Assembly: GCA_963724435.1 (NCBI GenBank)
Contig: CAVRUN010000001.1
Location: 868,001-932,000, forward strand
Origin: AP-15 sp963724435
GTDB lineage: Bacteria > Pseudomonadota > Alphaproteobacteria > ATCC43930 > CGMCC-115725
DNA length: 64,000 bases
Direction of reading: 5' to 3'
The position numbers were made by a program, and so were the translations under genes. The notes beneath the pieces were generated by a model. That model had not been told where the DNA came from. It did not search any database and saw only the letters and a list, made by a program, of their open reading frames with translations. Positions 1 to 7,449 of the stretch are shown here, in pieces; position 1 is the first letter of the stretch; every line of letters starts with the position of its first letter.

Positions 1-1
1 G

Positions 2-796
2 ATCGGTATTGATTGGAGCCGACTGGGCAGAACAGTAAGTTTCAACACGGTCAGCAACCAGGGCTTGACCATGCCGACCAACCAGCTTTCGGTCGGAATG
101 CTCTCGAATGTTTTGGCTACGGTCGACGCTCTCTCCACTGAAGGTTTTCTCACGGTGTTGGCCGAGCCGAACCTGACCGCGGTTTCAGGCCAGACCGCGA
201 GCTTCCTCGCAGGCGGCGAATTCCCGTATGAAGTGGCTCAATCTTCGGCAGGGAGCGCACCGGTATTCACCGTTGAGTTCAAGCAATTCGGTGTTCAACT
301 CGCGTTTACGCCGACAATAATCGACGCCAACCATTTGAACCTGCGGGTCCGGCCGGAGGTCAGCCAATTGGATTTTGCAAACGCTGTAACGGTGAGCGGC
401 TCTCTCGTCCCGGCGCTGACTGTTCGCCGTGCCGAAACCACGATTGATCTTGCCAGCGGGCAAAGTTTTGCGCTCGCTGGGCTGCTTATGCACAATACTA
501 GCCAGGATATTTCCAAGGTCCCCTGGCTAGGGGATATCCCGATACTCGGCGCACTTTTCCGCTCAAACAAGTTCCAGAACAACGAGACCGAACTCGTTGT
601 CATTGTCACCCCCTACCTGGTGCAGCCGCCGCAAACGGTGGCTGCAGCGCCGACGGATGGATTTGAGGCGCCGCACGATGCGCAGCAAGTATTGTTTGGC
701 GACACTTGGCGTCGTGGCCTTCCGGCGCCAACGCGCGGCCCGCTTAATGCTGGCGGGAGTGGTCTGATCGGACCCGCCGGGTTTCGGATCGATTGA
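2..796 (+). CDS. cpaC: CpaC/RcpA-type pilus secretin, C-terminal part (5' end outside window)
   Basis: Outer-membrane secretin through which Tad/Flp pili leave the cell. The frame is open from base 2, so the 264 visible residues are only the C-terminal secretin domain; the N-terminal BON-like and signal regions lie before the window. Family hallmarks are visible: a 'LAEPNLTAVSGQTASF' stretch, 'GGEFPYEV', the 'FGVQLAFTPTI' strand, and near the end 'VPWLGDIPILGALFRS' followed by 'ETELVVIVTPYLVQP'. An ATG at 65 lies inside the domain and is not the true start. It is followed at once by cpaD, cpaE and cpaF, the standard Tad order, so this is the tail of one operon. Confidence 0.93.
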   Translation: MGIDWSRLGRTVSFNTVSNQGLTMPTNQLSVGMLSNVLATVDALSTEGFLTVLAEPNLTAVSGQTASFLAGGEFPYEVAQSSAGSAPVFTVEFKQFGVQLAFTPTIIDANHLNLRVRPEVSQLDFANAVTVSGSLVPALTVRRAETTIDLASGQSFALAGLLMHNTSQDISKVPWLGDIPILGALFRSNKFQNNETELVVIVTPYLVQPPQTVAAAPTDGFEAPHDAQQVLFGDTWRRGLPAPTRGPLNAGGSGLIGPAGFRID

Positions 797-807
797 GAGG
801 CATGGCT

Positions 808-1482
808 ATGATCCGGAGCTACCTACCCGCAATCGCGTTAACGCTTGCCGCGTGCGCCCCAGGCGCTGCCGAGTACACCAAAGCCGAGGCGCCAAACCGG
901 CTTCAGGTCGAAGGATCGACGGGCACCTTCGAGGTCGGCTTCGCTCCCAACTCGAACCAGCTCTCGACGGCACAAGGCCTCCGTCTGGACCAGCTTGTAG
1001 TAAACGGCGCGATCCGCCCCACCGATCGCGTGATGGTTGCCGCCAGCGGCTCGCCAAGCGTCGCTACGGCGCGGGAGGCCGCAGTTGCAAGCCATTTGCT
1101 GCGCTGGGGCATTGTCGCCGCGGCGCAGCCGCTGCCGGTATTACCACCCAACCGCGCGGTGGTGACTGTCGGCCGCTACGCGGTCACCTTGCCGCCGTGC
1201 CCCAATTGGAGCCAGCCGCGCGCCAACGATTTCACCAATGCCCCACCGAGTAATTTTGGTTGCGCGACTGCAACCAATCTCGGGCTGATGGTCGCGAGCC
1301 CGGGCGATCTCACCTCGGGCCGCCAGCTTGCGCCCGCCGACGGAAAACCGGCGGCAGCCGCAGCGGAACGCTATCTCAACGATAAGATTCCGGCGTTGCC
1401 CACGGAAACCAATTTGGGACCGATCCAAGCTGCACCGCCCACCGCCGGTCCCGGCGAGGCAACGGGGCCGAGTTCGCCTTGA
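808..1482 (+). CDS. cpaD: CpaD-family pilus assembly lipoprotein
   Basis: Predicted periplasmic or outer-membrane lipoprotein of the Tad secretion machine that works with the CpaC secretin. 224 residues from the ATG at 808. The family signature 'CPNWSQP', then 'NDFTNAPPSNFGCA' and 'NLGLMVASPGDL', is intact around residues 130-170. The N-terminus has a short hydrophobic signal ending in the lipobox 'TLAAC'. The reading frame also allows a TTG at 793 and an ATG at 802; 808 is preferred because AGAGG at 796-800 lies 7 bases upstream. The C-terminus is proline- and alanine-rich. Its stop overlaps the cpaE start, so translation is probably coupled. Confidence 0.9.
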   Translation: MIRSYLPAIALTLAACAPGAAEYTKAEAPNRLQVEGSTGTFEVGFAPNSNQLSTAQGLRLDQLVVNGAIRPTDRVMVAASGSPSVATAREAAVASHLLRWGIVAAAQPLPVLPPNRAVVTVGRYAVTLPPCPNWSQPRANDFTNAPPSNFGCATATNLGLMVASPGDLTSGRQLAPADGKPAAAAAERYLNDKIPALPTETNLGPIQAAPPTAGPGEATGPSSP

Positions 1483-2681
1483 AGTCGTCCGAGCGCCAAG
1501 CCATCGCCAAGGTTGAGCGCAAGGGCATTCTCGCTGTCCTTCGCGATCAACCGACACTCGAGCGGCTGCAAGGGGTCATCCGCGAGTTACAACTGGACGA
1601 CGAACTCGCTGTCGCCGATACTCTCGACGCTGCACTGCGTCGCATGCGCAGCGGTTTGGCGCCACGTGTCGTGTTGCTCGACATTGCTGATTTGCCGGCG
1701 CCGATCTCCGAGATCGGGGCTGCGCGCGCGGCCGGCGGCGCCGATCTCGGAATAATAGCCCTCGGTACGGTCAACGATGTCGGCCTCTATCGCGACCTCC
1801 TTGCCGCCGGCGCGACCGATTATCTCGTTATGCCGCCCAGCCGCGACGCTCTCACGGCTGTCCTCGATTGGCGGCCGGGAGGCTCGAAAGCGGCTGACGC
1901 GGGACTTGGGCAAGTAACGGCGTTCATCGGCAGCCGCGGAGGAGTCGGTACCACGACTGTCGCGGTCGGCTGTGCCTGGCTGTTTGCGGAGGAGTATGGC
2001 GAGCGAACCGTTCTGCTGGATCTCGATCTTCATTTCGGAACGGTTGCACTAAAGCTCGATACGGAACCCGGCAGTGGATTGTGCGAGGCGTTGGAGCAGC
2101 CGTCGCGGATCGACAGCCTGTTTATTGAGCGGGCAACCGTCAAAGTGACTGAAAGTCTGCGGGTTCTCGCCTCGGAAACCTCGGCGGAGCAGCATTTGGT
2201 CGTCGATGCCGGTGCCATCGACATGCTGTTTTATGAGCTGCGCCGCAAGTTCGCGCGCGTTGTTGTCGATTTGCCCCGGGGCGCTACTTCGGTGCAACGG
2301 GTGGTGCTCGCTGCGGCCAGTCACGTCGTTGTGTTGTGCGAGCGCAGCCTCGCCGGGTTGCGCGATACGATCCGATTGCAGAGTTTGATGCGCGAACAGG
2401 CGCCGCAGGTGAATTTGTGGTTGGTCGAGGCCGGAGCGACAGGCCAGCGTTCCTTGATCGGCAAGAGCGAATTTGAAAAGGGGATCGGCAAACCACTCGA
2501 TTTCACGATTTCGTTTGATCCGAAATCGGCCGGCGCTGCGGTGAACACCGGCCGGCCGCTGCCGCTTGCGGCGCCACGCAGCGCGGTCGTGGGAGAATTG
2601 CGCCAGCTTGCCCGACAACTCTCCGGTCCCACGCCATCTCCGCGCCGACGCCGCAAATTCGCGATAAGCTCGCTATGGTAA
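1479..2681 (+). CDS. cpaE: CpaE-type pilus assembly ATPase (receiver-like + MinD-like)
   Basis: Cytoplasmic Tad-pilus assembly/localisation factor of 400 residues. Residues about 15-130 look like a degenerate receiver domain; residues about 145-375 are a ParA/MinD-like ATPase with 'GSRGGVGTTTVA', a deviant Walker A without the usual signature lysine, as is common in CpaE. 'VLLDLDLHFGTVAL' follows as the switch I/Walker A' region. The start is taken as the TTG at 1479, inside the cpaD stop (TTGA overlap); the next in-frame ATG, at 1644, would delete the receiver half. The 3' end overlaps cpaF by 7 bases. Confidence 0.9.
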   Translation: MKSSERQAIAKVERKGILAVLRDQPTLERLQGVIRELQLDDELAVADTLDAALRRMRSGLAPRVVLLDIADLPAPISEIGAARAAGGADLGIIALGTVNDVGLYRDLLAAGATDYLVMPPSRDALTAVLDWRPGGSKAADAGLGQVTAFIGSRGGVGTTTVAVGCAWLFAEEYGERTVLLDLDLHFGTVALKLDTEPGSGLCEALEQPSRIDSLFIERATVKVTESLRVLASETSAEQHLVVDAGAIDMLFYELRRKFARVVVDLPRGATSVQRVVLAAASHVVVLCERSLAGLRDTIRLQSLMREQAPQVNLWLVEAGATGQRSLIGKSEFEKGIGKPLDFTISFDPKSAGAAVNTGRPLPLAAPRSAVVGELRQLARQLSGPTPSPRRRRKFAISSLW

Positions 2682-4351
2682 GCTTTCTGAAGCGAACCGA
2701 AGCAAGTGGGGCGCTCGATGCCCGCATCGCCGGGCTGAGTTCTCGCCGCGCGCTGGTTTCTCCGGCCGCGGCCCCCTCGGGTGTGCGCACGATCACTGTC
2801 CCAGAGGCTGATCCTGCCTCCTTTGCCTCGCAGGAAGATCGGCTGCTTGCCGCGCGAGATCAGCTACTGGCTAGGTTGAAAAGCGAGATTCCGCCGGAGC
2901 GACGCCATCTGCTAAGCCGCGGCGAACTTGCCAAACTGATTGACGCCGCAGTTCAGAATCATCTGATCCGGCAGACCATCGACGCCAACGCGCTCGAACG
3001 CCGCGACTTGGTGACGGCGCTGATCCAGGCACTCCTCAAACCGATAACATCCGGGGCGGAAGCCGATCCGGCCGCGGTGCAGCGGCGCGCCAATCGCGCG
3101 GTGATCGAGGCGGCAAAGGCGCAGATCCAGCCGCTGGTGCTCGAGCACATGGATGTCGCCGCTGCCGCGGACATGCCGCGCGCCACGTTTGAAGCGCAGC
3201 TTTCCGGCTGGGTCAAGGAGCTTCTCGCTGAAACAAAGATTCAGCTGAATTTTGGTGAACAGCGCGACCTTGTCCAATCTCTGATCGCAGACATGCTCGG
3301 CCTCGGCCCGCTCGAACCGCTGATCGAGGATGAGACCGTTACCGATATCATGGTCAACGGCGCCAAGCAGGTTTACGTCGAGCGCCGCGGCAAACTTGAA
3401 CTCACGGATGTGAGCTTTCGCGACGATCAGCACGTTTTCAACCTCGCAACAAAGATTGTGACCCGGATCGGCCGACGCGTGGACGAGTCACGCCCACTGG
3501 TTGATGCCCGGCTTCCGGACGGCAGCCGGGTCAACATCATTATCCCCCCCCTAGCGATAGACGGACCGTCGATCTCGATCCGCAAATTCTCCAAGAAGAC
3601 CATCACACTCGACACGATGGCGCAGCAGGCGAACATCTCAGCCGAAATGGCGACTCTGCTGAAAATAGCTGCGCGCTGCCGGCTCAACATCCTGATTTCG
3701 GGCGGCACCGGATCAGGCAAGACGACGCTGCTCAACGCCCTCTCGCGCATGATCGATTCAGCCGAGCGCACGGTGACGATCGAGGACGCAGCCGAACTTC
3801 AACTGCAACAGCCGCATGTGGTTCGCCTCGAAACCCGTCCCCCCAATCTCGAAGGCACCGGCGAGATCACGATGCGTGACCTGTTGCGAAACGCTCTTCG
3901 GATGCGTCCCGATCGCATTATCCTAGGCGAGATCCGCGGTGCCGAAGCGCTTGACGTGCTGCAGGCGATGAACACCGGGCACGACGGCTCGATGAGCACG
4001 ATCCACGCCAATCGTCCGCGCGAGGCGCTGACCCGACTCGAAAATATGGTTGGCATGACCGGGATCAACCTGCCCTCGCAAGCGGTGCGCACTCAGATCG
4101 CCGCTGCTGTCAACCTGATCGTACAAATAAGCCGAATGCGGGACGGCATGCGACGGATTATCGATATAATCGAAATCGTCGGAATGGAGGGCGATGTGAT
4201 CACGACACAGGAGCTTTTCAGCTATCAATATCAGGGTGAATCGACTGACGGAAGGCTGCGCGGCATTTTCAAGTCGAGTGGACTTCGTCCGCATTTCTTG
4301 CCGCGGGCCGAGTATTACGGCCTCGATAGGCCGTTACTCGAGATCATCTGA
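2675..4351 (+). CDS. cpaF: CpaF/TadA-type pilus secretion ATPase
   Basis: Hexameric VirB11/PulE-family ATPase that powers Tad pilus assembly at the inner-membrane face. 558 residues. A variable N-terminal region of about 170 residues precedes the domain with 'LGPLEPLIEDETVTDIMVNG'. The motor carries the Walker A 'SGGTGSGKTTLLN' near residues 342-354, the Asp/Glu-box 'TIEDAAELQL', the Walker B-like 'RMRPDRIILGEIRG' and the His-box 'GHDGSMSTIHAN'. All catalytic motifs look intact. It lies between cpaE and tadB/tadC, as in other Tad loci. Confidence 0.95.
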   Translation: MVSFLKRTEASGALDARIAGLSSRRALVSPAAAPSGVRTITVPEADPASFASQEDRLLAARDQLLARLKSEIPPERRHLLSRGELAKLIDAAVQNHLIRQTIDANALERRDLVTALIQALLKPITSGAEADPAAVQRRANRAVIEAAKAQIQPLVLEHMDVAAAADMPRATFEAQLSGWVKELLAETKIQLNFGEQRDLVQSLIADMLGLGPLEPLIEDETVTDIMVNGAKQVYVERRGKLELTDVSFRDDQHVFNLATKIVTRIGRRVDESRPLVDARLPDGSRVNIIIPPLAIDGPSISIRKFSKKTITLDTMAQQANISAEMATLLKIAARCRLNILISGGTGSGKTTLLNALSRMIDSAERTVTIEDAAELQLQQPHVVRLETRPPNLEGTGEITMRDLLRNALRMRPDRIILGEIRGAEALDVLQAMNTGHDGSMSTIHANRPREALTRLENMVGMTGINLPSQAVRTQIAAAVNLIVQISRMRDGMRRIIDIIEIVGMEGDVITTQELFSYQYQGESTDGRLRGIFKSSGLRPHFLPRAEYYGLDRPLLEII

Positions 4352-4414
4352 TTTAGTTGTCACGAGCCTCGGTCCCGCGCCCGACACCCGCAGGTATGCC
4401 GGCCGGAAAAACTG

Positions 4415-5404
4415 ATGGTCCTCGACCCTCGCGACCTTTACGCGCTGGTTTCAGCAGCCATGGCTTTGTCGGTGTTCACCGCAATCGTCATTGTGCTCGG
4501 AAAAGTCTCAAGACGGCGTTTTAGGCGACGACTACGGTCGGTGTGTGAGCGAGCTCAAGGCGCTGCCGAAGCCTCTGCCACCGCCCCCCACTCGATCGCG
4601 CGACAACAGAGCACGATCCCCAATATCGATCGGATGGCCCACCGATGGCTGCCGCGCCGTGAAATTCTCAGCGCTCGCCTCGCGCGCACCGGCAGGACGA
4701 TCAGCTTCGGGCAATACGCACTCTTCATGCTCGCCCTTAGCACAATCGGCGCCCTCGGCTTCTTTGGCTTGACATCGCTCGAGCCATTGCCTTGTGCGAT
4801 GCTCGGGTTGTGTATCGGCATATGGCTACCTCATCTGATTATTGGCCGAATGGGGAAGCGTCGTGTCGCCGCTTTTCTTGAACTTTTTCCCGATGCTATC
4901 GACCTGATGGTCCGAGCCCTCCGCTCCGGTCTGCCAGTCAGCGAGGCGATCATTGGCGCCGGTAACGAGATCACCGATCCGGTGGGCTGCGAATTGCGGC
5001 TTGTCGAAAATGGAATGCGTCTCGGGCGCGATCTCGAAAGCCTTCTGTGGGACATCGCCAAGCGCATCGACGCCCCGGAGTTTCAATTCTTTATAATTGC
5101 GCTGAGCGTGCAGCGTGAAACCGGTGGCAATCTTGCCGAGACATTGAGCAACCTCGCTGAAGCATTGCGGCGACGACGGCAGATGCGAGCCAAAGTGCGC
5201 GCAATGTCGAGCGAAACGCGGGCGACGACGATGATACTCGGCGGCCTGCCTGTCGTTGTAATCGGGCTGCTCGCGCTGACCTCACCTGATTATTTGCAGC
5301 CGTTATTTCATGATGTCAGGGGATATTTTCTTGATGGCCTGGCGATAGTGATGCTGATAACCGGTGTATCAATCATGAATCGAATGGCGCGCTTCGATAT
5401 ATGA
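4415..5404 (+). CDS. tadB: TadB-type inner-membrane pilus platform protein
   Basis: Polytopic inner-membrane protein with a type II secretion F domain that forms the platform for the CpaF motor. 329 residues: an N-terminal TM at about 8-28, a TM pair around 95-145, the cytoplasmic T2SSF helical domain ('ELFPDAIDLMVRALRSGLP', 'QRETGGNLAETLSNLAE') and C-terminal TMs ('VVVIGLLALTSP' and onward). Starts 63 bases after cpaF and overlaps tadC by 4 bases (ATGA at 5401), so the pair is probably translationally coupled. Confidence 0.92.
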   Translation: MVLDPRDLYALVSAAMALSVFTAIVIVLGKVSRRRFRRRLRSVCERAQGAAEASATAPHSIARQQSTIPNIDRMAHRWLPRREILSARLARTGRTISFGQYALFMLALSTIGALGFFGLTSLEPLPCAMLGLCIGIWLPHLIIGRMGKRRVAAFLELFPDAIDLMVRALRSGLPVSEAIIGAGNEITDPVGCELRLVENGMRLGRDLESLLWDIAKRIDAPEFQFFIIALSVQRETGGNLAETLSNLAEALRRRRQMRAKVRAMSSETRATTMILGGLPVVVIGLLALTSPDYLQPLFHDVRGYFLDGLAIVMLITGVSIMNRMARFDI

Positions 5405-6399
5405 AAGCAATTCAACCGCAGGATCTGGACGTCACTCGCTGGCTGCCTTCCGGCGTCAAACCCAGCGACGCGATAGCCGCGCTAGCGGCACTGGCTACGC
5501 TGACTGTCCTGATCGTGCTGTGGCAAGCGCTGCGCCCAAAGGACGTGTTCGAGCGGCGCATCGAGCAGATTGTAGCGCGAAGGGAGGCGATGCGCCGCCA
5601 ACGGGTTTCCGCATCCACCCGCCGACAATCGCAGCGGCCCGTCAACCTAATGCGAGCGGCCGTTACACGCCTCAATCTTCTGCGCTCGCGCCATGCCTCT
5701 GAGGCACGTTTGCTATTGGCACGCGCCGGTATGCGATCGCCCGATGCGATGGTCGCCTTTTTGTTTGCACGGCTAAGCCTGCCATCGATCCTCGGGATCG
5801 CCACATTAATGGATAGCTCGCTATTAGACCTACTGCCAGCACCGCATGAATTTCGTTTTGCGCCGGCAATCGCGGCGGCGCTCCTCGGCTTTTACGCGCC
5901 GAAAATCTATTTGACCAACGCCGCCGGCAAGCGCGCCAAGCGGCTTCGTTTGGCATTGCCCGACGGTCTTGATCTCATGGTTATTTGCGCTGAGGCGGGG
6001 CTCAGTCTCGATGCCACCCTGGTCCGCGTGGCGCGCGAACTCGCCAACAGTTTTCCCGAACTGGCGGAAGAATTCGCGATCACGGCGGCGGAATTGACTT
6101 TTTTGCCGGATCGGCGGGCAGCGTTCGAGAACCTTAATAATCGCACGGATTCCGACGCCATACGCGCTATCGTCAATACTCTGCAGCAGACTGCGAAATT
6201 TGGCACACCGCTGGCTCAATCTCTGCGCGTCTTGTCGGCCGAGTCACGTGCCGCACGATTGACACGCGCAGAGGAAAAGGCAGCGCGATTGCCTGCCATG
6301 CTGACGGTGCCGATGATCATCTTCATCTTACCAACGTTATTTATCGTGCTGCTTGGTCCGGCGGCGATCAACATCATGGATACGCTTACTAAGCGCTGA
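5401..6399 (+). CDS. tadC: TadC-type inner-membrane pilus platform protein
   Basis: Partner of TadB, 332 residues, with the same T2SSF fold. Visible features are an N-terminal TM near 23-43, a TM pair at about 125-165, the motif block 'LPDGLDLMVICAEAGLSLD', 'TLQQTAKFGTPLAQSLRVLS' and a C-terminal TM 'PMIIFILPTLFIVLLGP'. This is the last plus-strand gene of the pilus operon; a TPR lipoprotein of TadD type follows but on the opposite strand. No prepilin (flp) or prepilin peptidase (cpaA) gene is visible; they may lie upstream of the window. Confidence 0.92.
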   Translation: MKAIQPQDLDVTRWLPSGVKPSDAIAALAALATLTVLIVLWQALRPKDVFERRIEQIVARREAMRRQRVSASTRRQSQRPVNLMRAAVTRLNLLRSRHASEARLLLARAGMRSPDAMVAFLFARLSLPSILGIATLMDSSLLDLLPAPHEFRFAPAIAAALLGFYAPKIYLTNAAGKRAKRLRLALPDGLDLMVICAEAGLSLDATLVRVARELANSFPELAEEFAITAAELTFLPDRRAAFENLNNRTDSDAIRAIVNTLQQTAKFGTPLAQSLRVLSAESRAARLTRAEEKAARLPAMLTVPMIIFILPTLFIVLLGPAAINIMDTLTKR

Positions 6400-6430
6400 A
6401 TCGAGCCCGTCGTTGTGATACCAGTCCTGT

Positions 6431-7327
6431 TTAAGATGGACTGGCCACCGGCCGCTGGAGACCAGCCGAGCGCACCGCCCGGTCGCGAGCTTCGGGTGAC
6501 AATGCGCGCAGCGTTTGATAATAGCCGAGATTGTGCTCTACGGCGGCCTCGTCGAGATCAATCCGGCCTAGGCGGGCGGCCTCGCCTAAATTCCCTTGCA
6601 GACCGTAAATCAAAGCCAGCGTCTGCCGTTCCTGTGCGGTGCCCGAGGACTCCATCGCGATTGGCTGAAGGGTCGCAATTGCGTTTGTATAATTCCCGCT
6701 TAGCGCAAGAGAGAGCGCCAGATCGACGATCAGCGATGGATCGCCTGGCGAACGTTGCAAACCCTCGCGATAATGATATTGGGCCTGCTGATGTTGGCCC
6801 ACGGCGTCCTCGACGACGCCCAGTAACACCAAAAATTTGGGGTCTCCCGGGCGCAGTGTCAGCCCCTTGTTGATCGGTACAAGCGCCAGTTCAGGGCGGC
6901 CGGTCTCGATACACGCCCTGGCTAGGCCCCGTAATGCCGGGAGGCTAATATTGTCTCGAGCGAGGGCCGAATTATAGGCAATGATGGCCTCGTTAACCGC
7001 GCCGAGCGACAGCAGCGCGTCGCCAATTGCGATGAATGGGTCGGGTAAACGCGGCTCGATCTCAGCGGCCCGCCGGAACACCGCGACCGCATTACTGTAG
7101 TCGCCGCCAGCGCGCGCAGCTTCGCCGATCCGCATCAGCGCGGCGTACGAGGGGGCGGCACCCCCGCCATCACGACCATTCACGCCTAAAGGGTCGATAT
7201 GCAACGGGTATGGCTGACATCCCGAAAGAGCCGATACGGCCAAAGTGATATTAAAAAATATGGCGAGGCGAGGTATGCGGAGATTTTTGCCGGTTAAATC
7301 GTGTAACATCATCATGCCGAGGATCAT
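6431..7327 (-). CDS. TPR-repeat lipoprotein, TadD-like
   Basis: 298 residues, convergent with tadC. The N-terminus is a hydrophobic signal ending in the lipobox 'LSGC', so it is probably a lipoprotein exposed to the periplasm. The rest is a run of tetratricopeptide repeats ('GDYSNAVAVFRRAAEIEP', 'GAVNEAIIAYNSALARD', 'GNYTNAIATLQP'). TadD proteins in Tad loci are lipoproteins of this design and help pilus assembly or secretin targeting; position and layout suggest the same job, but the gene is inverted relative to the operon. The start could be the ATG at 7327 or at 7315; neither has a clear Shine-Dalgarno. Confidence 0.75.
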   Translation of the reverse strand: MILGMMMLHDLTGKNLRIPRLAIFFNITLAVSALSGCQPYPLHIDPLGVNGRDGGGAAPSYAALMRIGEAARAGGDYSNAVAVFRRAAEIEPRLPDPFIAIGDALLSLGAVNEAIIAYNSALARDNISLPALRGLARACIETGRPELALVPINKGLTLRPGDPKFLVLLGVVEDAVGQHQQAQYHYREGLQRSPGDPSLIVDLALSLALSGNYTNAIATLQPIAMESSGTAQERQTLALIYGLQGNLGEAARLGRIDLDEAAVEHNLGYYQTLRALSPEARDRAVRSAGLQRPVASPS

Positions 7328-7449
7328 CGCTCGCAGCGCGATATTCCGACACCGTCAAAGGCGCGTCACTACCCTTGACATACGAGCGAAATAGTCACCT
7401 TGCGGGGTCGCCTTGAGCTCGCATCGGGATCGGCTTTGCAAATCGGTGA

